Below, one piece after another: positions 9,209-20,381 of a stretch of DNA of 49,510 bases. This DNA is from Cymbomonas tetramitiformis. Lineage: Eukaryota > Chlorophyta > Pyramimonadophyceae > Pyramimonadales > Pyramimonadaceae. The position numbers and the translations under genes are program-made. The notes under the pieces were generated by a model. It was not told the DNA's origin and ran no database searches. It was given only the letters and a program-made list of their open reading frames with translations. The stretch spans positions 1 through 49,510 of the forward strand of contig LGRX02003690.1 in NCBI GenBank assembly GCA_001247695.2, read 5' to 3'. Within the stretch, counting starts at the first letter, position 1; the number at the start of each line of letters is the position of its first letter.

Positions 9209-10264
9209 ATCTTCAATTACGTCGAGAACGCGCGGGCAAATCTCAAAGAAGCGCAGGCGCCAAGCGCGGCTCACATCCTAGGCTTGCAACAGATCGAGGT
9301 GAAAGTCGACATCAAACTCTATCGGGAGGCGCGGACTGACGGGCCGCAGCCTAAGGTTGCAGGAGAGGCAGGCCTGGAGGACGACGAGCCCACACATCAG
9401 ACGGACGTGCCGATGCTCCCTCGTTGGAAGATCGTCAAGGGCAGCATGAACGATTTGAAGGACATCCCGAGGCTGCCCTTCACGGGGACGATCATCGACT
9501 GCAATTACGCCCTTGACAAGGAGAAGACTCCCGACGCGATGACCAAGGGCGAGGTGCAGCCGTTCCTGGAGTCTTTCAACGCCAAGACCACCGCCCCGGC
9601 ATGGACAGTCGCTATCTTTTGCGGTTTCGTCCAACAACACGATTTCCTGGAGGTGATTGACAATTACTGCTCCGGCCGCGCGGAGCGGTTCTTCTGGCAC
9701 AAGGGGAACGTGCACATGAACCCCGACAAGTCCGTACGCTTCAATGACGTTGAATGTGGCGTCCTGGGGTACCATGTAAAGAGCGATGCCCAGGGGGAGT
9801 CTTCTAAAAAGCCGGAGTGGATGTTCAACTTTGATTTTGGGGACGGTGAACGTCTGAGCCGCGCGTCACTCTTGCGCGGCTTCCCGGTTGTGCACCAGAT
9901 GTACAAACGCGACGGCAAAGTCGTGAATAACCATCAGAAACCCCTAGCACTGTTGATGGAGCTGATCCAGTGCCACATGCTCGGTGAGAATCCGGGCAAG
10001 GTGGATGAGAACGGCCATCCACTCAACTGGATTCTCGACGCTTGCTGCGGCGTCGGCTCGACGTCCATGGCCGCCATGAGGTGTGGTATGAACGCGATCG
10101 GCTTCGACCACGACCAGTACATGGTCAGCTTTGCGCAGCAACGGCTGATCAATTTCCACGCCGAGCCCGATCAGGATGCCGAGACGAGGCCAAAACAGAA
10201 GAGTGCACCGACGACGAAGGGGAAGGAAGCAGCCACTGTTGCGAGTCGGATGAAGAAGACTTAG
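9209..10264 (+). pseudogene. 5'-truncated DNA methyltransferase, N4/N6 beta-class layout
   Basis: The frame is open from the repeat junction at 9209 with no early Met, so the 5' end is missing. Counting from 9284, residues 72-75 (DCNY) sit where beta-class amino-methyltransferases have the catalytic DPPY. Then come FWHKGN at 137-142, HQKP at 217-220, the SAM-binding motif I LDACCGVGST at 251-260 and GFDHDQY at 273-279. This IV-before-I order is that of the N6-adenine/N4-cytosine methylase family (PF01555-like). The tail is Lys/Glu-rich and ends MKKT. DCNY in place of DPPY is unusual and may mean altered or lost catalysis. The GC-rich codon use resembles the retroelement genes here, so an origin in a mobile element is likely but not proven. 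Confidence 0.72.
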
Positions 10265-12320
10265 ATGAAGATGAGACCGAAGAGAATGCTGAATAAATTA
10301 GCAGGATTTGTCGACCGCCCTGACTGATAGTATCAGTCATGCCTCGACGGTATAGGGTGAAAAGTACTCTGCTCGTAAACATTTGAATAAAGAATGATAC
10401 ATGTATGCATATTTCGGCGTGATTTCATTGTACGCATACTGCACTTTTCTAGCTTGTTGCATTTATGTATCCCTATTTCGCGCATAAATATCACTAAACC
10501 CTGATTTTTATGAAATATATATAAATCCAAAAATGACATATGATAATGTCATTTTCATCGAATAGTGTGTTCATGTCTCATGTGGCCAGAGAGCGTGTGA
10601 ATGCACACCAAAAAGCAGCAAAAAGGGACCACGAAGGAAGAACGGTTGTCTCGTCGACTTTTGAAGGGTCGTCGAGAGTGTTGAGTTGGAACGTTGTCGT
10701 GACGAGCCGAGCTTAGCAGAACGCGCTGAATTCCCACGTTTGGGACGAGTTCTGACGAGTATAGCGAAAAGCTCCTGGCTGTCCCGGCGTTTCAGTTTAC
10801 ACATAAACAATGAAAAATAGTGAAAAGTATAAAGTTGGGGCAGCAGGCAGATCAGGTCTGCGTGCAGTGCAGTAGTGCAGGGTGGGCGCTCCTGGCGAAT
10901 AATGGATGTGTCGTTGGCAGGCGCGGAACGTATTTGGAACGGGTGCTCGGTCAAACTCTCGATACCGTCATACGCGGGTCCGCGGCATTCTCGATTCAGG
11001 ATCAGGTTTCATGAACCTGCTTGATGGAGAACCTGAAATATATATATCATATATATATACGCAGGTTGTACTCCAAGAGCTGTCGGGCACTCGCAGAGAC
11101 ATACGGAGACTAAGATGAGATAATAAAATAACTTAGGTGTTTTATTATCGGTCGGAACTGGCGGCAGGCAAGATGCAAGTGACACTACACGGCGAGGGGT
11201 GACACAGGAAGAGACAGTCACCCCCATTTTATGGGGGGGCGAAAGTCTGTCTCCCCATGAATTGTAGGGAAAATTAACGATGCGAGTCCAGGAAATATCC
11301 AGATCTGACGCCCGCAACCATCAAAGATTCAATCGGACGATAACCTGATTTTAGGTCAGAATCTAAAACATCATTGGCTCGAACTTTTCGAACCAATGCC
11401 TGACCTGAATGGAAGATCGGGTATGAAAAAGTTACGAATTTAATGAAGTACTGTGAATACGATTGGTCAGATGAGCAGTGTCTGTGAGCTCCTCGCAAAA
11501 TCTGGAGTACGGGTGCTCCACCGAATATAAGGTGCTGGACGGAGTAATTAAATCGGGCAAATGGACGGTTCGTATATTCGAAATTCGGTTATAAGCCAGT
11601 GTTAAGGACCATCCGACGGCCCCAACATCCTATAAAATTCTTATTTTCGGGGATCCTTATTTTCCGTGGAGCACCCGTAGGACAGCCGACGTCTGCAGTA
11701 GGACAGCCGACACGATGCGGCAGATCGGCATTTTTGAATCGGAAGGCTCAAAAAGAGCATATTAGGCGGCTTAATAATATAGATGAGTATCGCTGTACAG
11801 TATGAGTATCGGTATTTAAATACAGACGAGAGCAGACAGAGGTTGAATGTGTCACAACGGCAAGTTGAACTGAAGTTCAATCGAAGTTGTTAAGTTCGAA
11901 GATGAGCCTCAACAGCAGCAGGCCACATCCACACTCATCAGACTCGAGACTGTGTATACATTCCGTCGTGTGACACTCCCCACACATTAAAAAGGTGATA
12001 ATATATTTCAGGTGGCTGTGTTATTCTATTGTGTAATAGGTGAACGTAAAGCAGGCAGATTTATCGGCACGTCATACGACAGGGCGAATACCACTGTTGA
12101 AATCAACTACATGGCAAGGGGAATATGCTGTGGTGTACGAAGTGATAAGTAGGTCGCTGTAGGTGTGGAGGAATCGGGGCGTGCACGCATCTGAAACTTT
12201 CCACGCCGATATTTCTATGCCAGAAATTAGTACTGGAACGTGTAAACACACGCAAAAAACGACTCGGATAAAGTGATTCTATCACTCTTTCAGGTTCACG
12301 ACTTTGAACTTGGCTAGATA
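10265..12320. other. no recognisable gene
   Basis: I see no protein-like reading frame. Notable sequence: an AT dinucleotide run at 11037-11060; an inverted repeat CCCCCATTTTATGGGGG at about 11221-11238; and two copies of GTAGGACAGCCGAC at about 11678-11712. Confidence 0.5.
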
Positions 12321-12575
12321 AGCATATTTTGCCTCCAAACCCTGAAGTGTTGTGCACTGTCCTTATGGAAGCTCTAGAAGAAAGTCCGCAATGGATAGTG
12401 CATCATGGTAAGCCTTTGGGAGATCGAGCTGGTCCCGGGTGGACCAAAATGCACAGGGATAGATGGCAGGAACGCGCTTATTTTGGAGATATACAGGTAA
12501 CTTTTCGTTCCGAAGCAAGGCTGCACATCTGTCGTGATATTGCTCTACCGTGAGGGAAATTTGGTGCTGGTGCAG

Positions 12576-13739
12576 GAGCTCAAACCTGAACGGCCGGCGG
12601 TGGACCCAGGAAAAGCTCCTGCTTTGTCGGAGTTTCCAAAGCAGGCAAGGCTCACTTACCAATCTTTGCTGTTCTTTTCCCATGCCCTTGTATTGCATTA
12701 GGTCGTTGCCTCAGAACAAACTCTTTTGCCACTTCATTCGAAACTGCGCAACGCGCTGATTTTGCTGATGACAAGATGGGAAGCTTTTCCCAACTGGAAG
12801 CACTGAAGGTATCGACGGCCACGTGCTAATATCAGCTTTACTATATCCAAACCTTGTGTGTCAAATGAAATTTTTACGACTTATCTTGCCCTTCGCCAAC
12901 TTCGAGATTTTTTGTGTGAACCCAGGGGCTCAATTTCTGCTGGGCGTCCGAGAACTTGGCAGAGGTGGCCCAACGTAACCATGCACATCATCAGCTGTAT
13001 GCTATGCGAAAGGTGCCCCCCACTGGCAGAATAAAGTACATCTTATGCTGCCGCACCTTCTGGGCAAGGTCGCGTGAGGGTCACTTCCTGCGCATTTTTC
13101 TGAGCATGGTGTGCGTTGCATTCCGTATGGTGTGCGTTGCTTGGTCTCCAGTTTGCCCTTAACGCTATGAAAGTTGTTTCACAATGTGAAGCTTCACAGT
13201 GATTACAGCTCAGCAATATTCACGCTGCAATGAGCTGATATCTCAAGACTCCCGGGAGTATATCGAAATGACACCATCAATCTACCTTGTCATCCGCGTT
13301 GCTTTTCTGCCCTACTTGCTGAAAGAATAGAGCCATCCGGAATGGTCCCCACCAGTATCAAATTACTATTCACGACGAAACAAGGCGTTTTCTCGGCTGG
13401 AGCCGGGCTCTTGAGAACTGCGCCTGCATGGATTACCCACACGTGTTGGTCTACAAAAGCGTCTCGGGCGACCTGCTTCGTGTCCTCGAGTGGATATGCA
13501 ACCAATTGCATGATACGTAGTCGGCAACGTCCTGTTATGAACGAGAGAGTGATAAATGAGAAACACGGTTGCAGTGGACAGCTGTCAACGTGCTGAATAC
13601 GTCCACTGCAATCTTGTTACTCATTCATCACTCAGACCTCTAGCGGTTATGTTTCATTCTTCAAGGATGTCTTTGAAGTCTTCGAACAACATTCTCACCC
13701 GTGTGTGCCGTACATGTGCGCCTTTCGTTTGCACTGCGC
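12576..13739 (+). CDS. spliced host gene, candidate exons (5' group)
   Basis: Several short open segments with protein-like composition are bounded by splice signals. 12576-12644 begins ELKPERP after a TGCAG acceptor and may end at a GC donor (CAG|GCAAGG). 12702-12808 ends ALK|GTATCG. 12926-13012 is 29 codons, begins GLNFCWASEN and ends MRK|GTGCCC. 13356-13516 begins YQITIHDETRRFLGW and ends AC|GTAGTC. A segment starting at 13669 reads DVFEVFEQ and ends before GTGAAA at about 13739. Phases agree from 12702 through 13516 but do not join cleanly to the first or last piece. An earlier candidate reads EVLCTVLMEALEESPQW and ends at 12407|GTAAGC. I do not recognise the family. RNA evidence would be needed to fix the model. 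Confidence 0.45.
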
Positions 13740-14202
13740 ACTGTGAAATCACCCTTTCCCCTAATTTTCTTCAGCGTAGCTCGATGTATGTGAGAAGAGG
13801 TCCGTTTGCTGACGTCCTGCCCTGCTGTCCAGGGCGGTCCTAATCCACCACCGTCTTTCTTAGGTGAAAGCAAGAAGGAGCCCACACCAAAACCTGCGCT
13901 TTCAGCTCGAAACTACGAAAACAGGTTGGCCCCTGCCTGTTGCGAGACACGGCTACCACCACCTTTGAGATATACTCCCCATGCCTGGCACCCTCTCATC
14001 GTGTCCTTCGTTCCACTCGTACACATTGACCTCATCGAGAGAATACGATTATGTAAACGCCCACGTAAAATTCGTTTCGGCTCTCATTCTCTTGTTTTAT
14101 GTATGTCGGTGTTTCGGCAAAGTACCGTGGTGTTCAAGGCTTACCACGATCTAGGCAAGGTACGCACGCTTGCCTGGTATTGTGTTTTATGTTGCGTCAC
14201 GT

Positions 14203-15215
14203 CGTGCCACAAGTCACAGTCCACACTCGAGTGCAGGTTATGTGCTCTCTACACCACGTCGTGCCACAAGTCACAGCCCTTCGTCAAGTGCAGGTTATGT
14301 GCTCTCTGCACCACGCCGTGTGACAAGTCACAGCCCTTCCTCAAGTGCAAGTTATGTGCTCTCTACACCACGTCGTGCCACAAGTCACAGCCCTTCCTCA
14401 AGTGCAGGTTATGTGCTCCCTGCACCACGTCGTGCCACAAGTCACAGCCCACACTCGAGTGCAGGCTATGTGCTCTCTGCACCACGTCGTGCCACAAGTC
14501 ACAGCCCACACTCGAGTGCAGGTTATGTGCTCTCTGCACCACGCCGTGCCACAAGTCACAGCCCACACTCGAGTGCAGGTTATGTGCTCTCTGCACCACG
14601 CCGTGCCACAAGTCACAGCCCACACCCGCGTGCAGGCTATGTGCTCTCTGCACCACGCCTTGCCACAAGTCACAGCCCACACTCGAGTGCAGGTTATGTG
14701 CTCTCTGCACCACGCCGTGCCACAAGTCACAGCCCACACTCGAGTGCAGGTTATGTGCTCTCTGCACCACGTCGTGCCACAAGTCACAGCCCACACTCGA
14801 GTGCAGGTTATGTTCTCTCTGCACCACGTCGTGCCACAAGTTACAGCCCACACTCGAGTGCAGGTTATGTGCTCTTTGCGCCACGTCGTGCCACAAGTCA
14901 CAGCCCACACTCGAGTGCAGGTTATGTGCTCTTTGCACCACGTCGTGCCACAAGTCACAGCCCACACTCGAGTGCAGGTTATGTGCTCTCTACACCACGT
15001 CGTGCCACAAGTTACAGCCCACACCCGCGTGCAGGTTATGTGCTCTCTGCGCCACGTCGTGTGACAAGTCACAGCCCTTCCTCAAGTGCAGGCTATGTGC
15101 TCTCTGCACCACACCGTGCCACAAGTCACAGTCCACTCTCAACTATAGGTGATTTGCTCTGTGTGCCACTTCGTGTGACAAGTCACAACCCACCCTCAAC
15201 TTCAGGCTACGTGTT
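14203..15215. repeat. 57-bp minisatellite, about 17-18 copies
   Basis: The unit contains CAAGTCACAGCCCACACTCG followed by AGTGCAGGTTATGTGCTCTC and a CACCACGTCGTGC end. Variants (CCCTTCCTCAAG, CACCCGCG) keep the length. Because 57 is a multiple of three and the unit lacks stops in most frames, reading frames of 200-450 codons exist on both strands. None is clearly favoured, so I do not call a protein. Confidence 0.9.
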
Positions 15216-15356
15216 CTCTTGGACCGGAAACCATGGCGGAAAACGGAGAAGAGTGGAGAAGTGTCGGCTTCGCGTGTGAGGCTTGCCTTCTCGACGCTAT
15301 TTAGAAAATTTATGTTTGAAACTGTGTTGAATTTGTGGGTATCTCGGTGTTTCCAG

Positions 15357-15912
15357 ATGCAAGGCCAACATTGGTTTAAGTGCCCTTGCAAAGTCCTGCC
15401 CGGAAGTGGAAGAGCCCTTGGAAGCAGACCCGGTGGAGCCTGCAGAAGATTGGTCGAACCCTGCATGGTTCAGTAATGCGCCGCCTGCTACCCACAGTAC
15501 TTATCAGGTACATCAAACATGATGCCATCTTCATGTCGCCGTGGCAGTGCCAACCCTTGGTCATGCATGGTTCATGCTTCCAATCTTGCCTCGGTTTTGC
15601 CTTGTTCATGCCGTGGTCTTGCCTTGATCCCCCTTTTTTGAGCCCTAGTTTTGCCTCGTTCATGCCGTGGTTTTGCCTCGTTCTTGCCGTGGTCTTGCCT
15701 AGATGCCCCCTTCTTCGAGCCGTGGTTTTGCCTCGTTCATGCCGTGGTCTTGCCTAGATGCCACCCTTCTTCGAGCCGTGGTTTTGCCTCGTTCATGCCG
15801 TGGTCTTGCCTTGAGCGCCCACCTATCTAAAACTTCTTGGATGTGGGATTCCAGGTGTTGTGCGACATTGGTGAGAAGCCAGGAAGGGAGGAGGCTCGCG
15901 AACCACTACCAG
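15357..15912 (+). CDS. spliced host gene, two further candidate exons
   Basis: 15357-15507 follows a TTTCCAG acceptor. In the frame starting at 15358 it encodes an acidic segment containing EVEEPLEADPVEPAEDWSN and ends TATCAG|GTACAT. 15855-15912 follows GGGATTCCAG, reads VLCDIGEKPGREEAREPLP and ends CCAG|GTGACG. The first ends in phase 0 and the second starts in phase 0, so they join. The 15.6-15.8 kb minisatellite would lie in the intron between them. A later open stretch (about 15998-16235, with QVEEKVNTVQLLAATNGAL) may belong to the same gene, but its phase does not fit the donor. The family is unknown. It may be one gene with the 12.6-13.7 kb exons. Confidence 0.38.
15595..15815. repeat. 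GC/T-rich minisatellite (CGTGGTTTTGCCTCGTTCATGC units)
   Basis: Imperfect tandem units built from CCGTGGTCTTGCCTAGATGC, CCCTTCTTCGAG and CCGTGGTTTTGCCTCGTTCA, three to four copies. It probably lies within an intron. Confidence 0.75.
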
Positions 15913-17029
15913 GTGACGATTTGGTTGCATGCTTAGATGAACAACAACCCAAAACCTGATTTTGTTATGACGGAGTGTTCTTGGCTGAATCTTTGCAGCT
16001 ACGGAATGCATTGCATTGTTCCACTAATACTTGAGGGGCTTCAGGTCGAAGAAAAGGTGAATACCGTGCAGCTTCTGGCGGCAACAAATGGTGCTCTGCT
16101 CGTTTCCATCAAAATTGAGCTGAGATCAAGATATGGTTGTTATTCAACAAACATTTTTTTATGTACAGTTCGCATGTTTGGCAGTGATATGTACATGCCT
16201 ACAGTTATCCACGTTGCTTTGCATTTGTTTAGAGGTACACTCGTCGGTAGTATCTTGCCACGGCCCCGCTGTGTTCCTCGATGCTTTTCACATCCACTGG
16301 GATGATACGGGTACCGTATGGCATTTGCCGGCGGGCCTTATGCCGTTTAGTGCGAGTCTGTGTGATTATTCATGGACCGATTTCTTTGGCGCCAGATATA
16401 AACATGAATAATTATACATTGATGTTGAATGATTATTACATGAATTAAATGTGAATTACATTATGAGGTTGGATGTCATATCAAAATTTGATCCCCGAAA
16501 TAAAATAAATTGTGAGTTATAGCTAGAGCATCTATTTGACAAGAGGGTAGAGTACCCCATTGCCTTATTCACACACATTACATGAATTTTAGGATGAAAC
16601 TTCCATAAGCTATCTATAATAGCCAGGGTCTTGGCTTACTTTTAATCTTCCAATTCCTTGCTAAGTATGTGTTTGCCTTAGGCACTGGGTCTTTGCTCCG
16701 AAAGGCGGGGCAAGATAGGACATGGGATTTGCCCCCTAGGGAAACGTTTAACACCGGGGGGCCTCCCCAGTACGCACGTTTGAATGCCTGCCCCACCGAC
16801 CCTAAATGCACGTTTGAGCATAGAAGGGGTAACACCCCCCCCCCCTAGCTGCAACTTTTCCGGCGTGGGGGTTTGGGTTTCCCCCCCGGCAATATTCGAA
16901 AAAAATCGCCTGCGGCCCATGTGATCACTCGTAAAATAGAGGGCCCATGGAACGCTCTTGAATCTTCATGCACCTAATTTTGCCGGTGGGTGCCCGCCGC
17001 CGCGCGTGTTGGGTACCGCCGCGCGTGTT
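15913..17029. other. mostly non-coding stretch
   Basis: Apart from the possible exon at about 15998-16235 I see no gene. 16740-16880 carries poly-C/poly-G tracts. Confidence 0.45.
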
Positions 17030-17420
17030 GGCCCCCACTGCCCTAATGTTTCCCGTTTCGAGGCGCCCCACACTCGTCCCCGCAATGCACAGCCACCATA
17101 CGTCGGTCCCTGCATTGAGCACGGACGGGCGGGATACACATCGTCTTCAGCGGTTTGCGCAATGCGTCGAAGAGCCCTTGAGACGCGAAAACTCCCGGAG
17201 TTTGTGCGTCTTAGGCCCGTTTCGAGGCATCCCGCGCACGTCCCCGCGGTGCGACACCATCACACGTCGGTCCTCGCAATGATAACGGACGGGCGGGGTG
17301 CATATCGTCTGCAACGGTCTGCGTAATGCGTCGAAGTGGCCTAGAGATGCGAAAACTCCCGGAGTTCGTGCGTCTCAATCCCGTTTCGAGGTATCCCGTC
17401 CCCGCAATGCACAGCCACCA
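17030..17420. repeat. about 165-bp tandem repeat, 2.3 copies
   Basis: CCCGTTTCGAGG recurs at about 17052, 17216 and 17381. The intervening sequence (GACGGGCGGG, GCGTCGAAG, GAAAACTCCCGGAGTT) is shared with moderate divergence. A related poly-C block occurs at about 16830 and 17425-17480. Confidence 0.75.
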
Positions 17421-17684
17421 TACCCCCCCAGCCCCCCCTACCTGCACGACGTTTGAACGCCTAGGGGGTGTACCCCCCCCTAGCAAGACGCGTGTCCTAT
17501 CTTGGTCCCCCGATTTTAATCCTACGGTTTTTGGTTCCATTCGGACATACGGAATTCACGGCCGTGATTCTGGAATTCACGGCCGTGAATATGCAACTCT
17601 GGAAGGGGTTAGGCTCGTTTCCATTTTCAATTTGCTTTCCGCGGGTGCGATGAACTTCAATCGACTGTCACGTGACTGAAGACA

Positions 17685-17875
17685 AGTGACCAAGAATTAG
17701 GACAGCGAAACGAGAATTGGGACATGTTTTCGAGAACGTGGGAACTGGATCGCAATAGTGTCACCGTGGCTGTCACCCACGATTCATAGCGCGCGCTGAG
17801 TCGCAGTTGGCCAGTGACCGAGAATTGGGACAAAGAAATGAGAATTGGGACATGTTTTCGAGAACGTGAGAACTG
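17685..17875. repeat. direct repeat upstream of methyltransferase gene
   Basis: Two copies of a roughly 60-70-bp unit containing GAGAATTGGGACATGTTTTC and GAGAACGTG lie 85-275 bp before the ATG at 17960. They could hold promoter elements or belong to a satellite; neither can be shown. Confidence 0.6.
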
Positions 17876-17959
17876 GCTACCACTTTGAAAAGTAGCGTGC
17901 TGGTTTGGATATCTATCCGTAATAAAAATACCTAGGGATAAAAAACCAACATAGCAACA

Positions 17960-18835
17960 ATGAAAAGAAAATGCGGTCATGAGATAGTTGGCGACTCAAA
18001 ATACTGCAAGGAATGTAATAAGTTGTCAAAGGAGAGGAGCCGCAAAAGTGCGAGACAAACGAGGGATTACATGGAATCCCCCGAAACCTTGCGGGAATGG
18101 TCTCAAACATACGTGCCATTTTTTTCGGTGACCGTGGATATGGTCAATGAACTTTACAAGAAAGTCCAAGAAACTCCCTTTAGCTTGCCACGAGATGCGG
18201 TGCGGGAATGTGTACCAGAAGAGCAGGTCCATCGGCTTGTTCAGAAATTCAACAAGGCGAATTTCGTGAACACGGCAAAGGTAAATTGCAAAACGATAGT
18301 GGACCCGTTTGCGGGAGGTTCTGGGATAATCCCTAACGTGCAGCGTTTCCTCAAAACGTCATTGACGCCAGCCCACTACAAGGAGTTCGACTTCAAGGCG
18401 GTCGATCACCCTGCCATAAAAAAGTCCATTAAGTTGGACATGCGGTTGGACATGCGGTTGGACATCTACGACAAGAACGTCAACGGAAATATCCAGGTCG
18501 CGAATTACATATGCGCCCCAGCTTGCACAGGTGCTGAGCTGGTGGCCTTTATGTATTTTGCGGAGAGGTGCCGAGATTTCTGCGCGTTCCTTCTCCCCTC
18601 GACGTGGATCAATAAAAACGACGCGCTTCAAAGGGCATGGTGGGGAAAGAAATGCCTAGAGGGAAAAGCTTTTAGGCTAAGTGCATCAGAAGGGTGTCAA
18701 TGGATGATCATTGTCAACTCTACGTTCAAGGGACAAAACCTCTTTTCAAAGGCGACACATGTGAAGGCGGGTTCGGACAAGGAAGTGGTTGTTTACGCGA
18801 AATGCGTGGCGGCGGCAAATGCTAAAGATGCGTGA
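17960..18835 (+). CDS. free-standing Rossmann methyltransferase-like protein, 291 aa
   Basis: An intact intronless ORF. The N-terminus has a small zinc-site pattern (C5, H7, C16, C19) followed by a basic helix. A SAM-binding motif I-like sequence, DPFAGGSGI, lies at residues 115-123. The later part (about 180-265) follows the order of the C-terminal domain of the large retroelement in this window: a hydrophobic strand, a CAPACTG segment where that domain has TSPWF, an LLPSTWI strand matching its VHVPS strand, then a cysteine-tryptophan strand (GCQWMIIV versus RRCMWVMV). I infer a shared fold and probably a common ancestor. The TSPW motif is not conserved, so activity is doubtful. LDMRLDMRLDI (about 159-169) reflects a 12-bp internal duplication. 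An RNA or protein substrate is also possible. Confidence 0.6.
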   Translation: MKRKCGHEIVGDSKYCKECNKLSKERSRKSARQTRDYMESPETLREWSQTYVPFFSVTVDMVNELYKKVQETPFSLPRDAVRECVPEEQVHRLVQKFNKANFVNTAKVNCKTIVDPFAGGSGIIPNVQRFLKTSLTPAHYKEFDFKAVDHPAIKKSIKLDMRLDMRLDIYDKNVNGNIQVANYICAPACTGAELVAFMYFAERCRDFCAFLLPSTWINKNDALQRAWWGKKCLEGKAFRLSASEGCQWMIIVNSTFKGQNLFSKATHVKAGSDKEVVVYAKCVAAANAKDA

Positions 18836-19349
18836 AAATAAAAATGCTTTTTCGTACGTGCGTATGATATGCGTGCAAGAACTCCTTATGCATATGCTTT
18901 CTTGCGTGAGATAGAACAATGAGATAAAAATGCTAGAGTTTGTAGTGTGTAAAAAACACTTTTTATTATTTTCCCTCCGTAAGTCTTGTGTGAAACATAT
19001 CTTGATTTGACGTGCTACTGTCTTTGAGTTGGCGTGTTACTGTCTTACTATCCTCCACATTTTTGCCCGGGCTTGTGAACTCAAAGCCGTCGGGCTCAGC
19101 CATGTTACGCTCCTCTCGTTTGGCTACGCGACAACTCTTCAGTGTAATATTTCGCATGGCATGGCGATAGCTCAACAGGTACAGCGTCATGGATGCATGC
19201 ACCGGTCATAGCCGGATGACATCAAGAAAACATATTCTAAAATCATCATGAAAATGGGTTATTCTAAAATCATGAAAACTTATTCTAAATTGAATAGCCT
19301 ACCTTAATAATCCAACTCGGCGGAGGGCAGACACATTATGTTAATCCGC
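18836..19349. other. no gene seen
   Basis: The 3' flank of the methyltransferase gene and the flank of the LTR at 19350. Repeated TTCTAAAATCATGAAAA-type sequence occurs at 19234-19290. No protein-like frame. Confidence 0.5.
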
Positions 19350-19561
19350 TGTCGCAAACGCGTGCATATGATGGTACTATCTCGGAATCGAACGAACTTA
19401 ACACTCGCGACTGATCATGAGCATCCTTAATATCCACTGGTGCCGGTAACTGATCGAGCAATTCTCAACACAACATAAGATCGTAGAGCTACAAAATTTT
19501 TAAAATTCTGATACCCTGTTATCGAACGCTGAACTCTTACATGCAAGCCCAGATTCCAACA
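19350..19561 (-). mobile_element. LTR of Ty3/gypsy-type element, 212 bp
   Basis: Reads TGTTGGAATC to GCGACA on the minus strand, with TG...CA ends. A purine tract GATGGGGGA (19562-19570) lies just upstream, where a polypurine tract should be. The start, the AAATTTTGTA block and the GCGACA end match the 224-bp LTR at 41216-41439, so the two elements are relatives. The partner LTR is missing because the copy is truncated near 20380. Confidence 0.72.
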
Positions 19562-19598
19562 TCCCCCATCTGTAGCTGCTGCGTGCAGTAGCACAGAC

Positions 19599-20333
19599 TC
19601 AAATGTGGGCTTGTTCAGCATACTGGGTCGTATCACCATCTGCCATGAACTTGCCCAAACTGAAAGTGAACATACCAATGCCTTCACCTTCTCCGCCTTG
19701 TAACATTCTGGCTCTGACTAGTGGATTCTTGAACACCAAGACCCACATACACCTGCGGCCAATAGGTCCATGTTCCAGATGCCCAATCACATGCAAGCGT
19801 CCTGTCTGACTCAATCGTCTGAAGTACGCAGCCCTGCTCTCGGTCATGTCTGTTAAATAATAAGATGGAACGTGGACACATGCCACCACACGACTGGCCA
19901 TTACTGCCAACGGAAACGCGATATCCAGCGCTGCGAACCAAGGCGAAGTCACCACTGCGTCACAGACACCATACTTCTCCTTCCATATGCGATAGTTACC
20001 CGGCTGAAGTGCGTCATGCGCCTCAGACCAACCCAACTGAGAGTTCCAGTCATTGTTCATGAATCTCAACTGCGGCCATTGCTCTACCATCACCTCACTG
20101 ATGACCCCAGTGCCTGCCCACGGGTCCCACACGCCATCGACGGACTTCCAGTCCACCTCTGTCGCCAAACGCCTCACCTCAGAGGGCACTGTGATAACCA
20201 GTTCAAGCCCCCACTGTAGCGCGCTAGCTTCTCTCACCTGAGCCTTAGTCATGTGCCTCAGCTCTCCTCGTCTTTCAACTTCTTCTTCAGCCAGCGCAGG
20301 CATAAGAGGTGCATCCCTCAGATGCCTTGCCAT
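19599..20333 (-). pseudogene. 3' remnant of retroelement pol: C-terminal methyltransferase domain
   Basis: A 244-codon minus-strand ORF that aligns with the last 244 residues of the large pol at 41475, about four of five residues the same by eye. It keeps DPWAGTGVI, NNDW, TSPWF and the GRRCMWV strand. The Met is not a true start: similarity continues a few residues upstream (KYREQKA), then meets an in-frame TAG and unrelated sequence. It lies 29 bp from a polypurine tract and LTR, the same arrangement as in the large element. The copy is therefore a 5'-truncated relative whose remaining domain is intact, which may indicate a recent insertion or selection to keep the domain. Confidence 0.8.
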
Positions 20334-20381
20334 GGCCTTCTGTTCTCGATATTTCTATCCGCCATTCTTGATAATGCAAAG

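Noticed and set aside
9068..9274. Minus-strand ORF over the methyltransferase junction
   Set aside because: Spans the duplication and antisense methyltransferase sequence. Similar shadow ORFs occur at the other repeat copy.
11221..11238. Rho-independent terminator
   Set aside because: A C/G hairpin without a T-run and without a gene upstream, in eukaryotic sequence.
13806..15152. 448-aa Cys-rich repeat protein
   Set aside because: Other frames across the same satellite are equally open, and the upstream part shows splice-like features in different frames. No reason to prefer this one.
14203..15215. CRISPR array
   Set aside because: Units are contiguous 57-bp tandem copies with no unique spacers, and the genome is eukaryotic.
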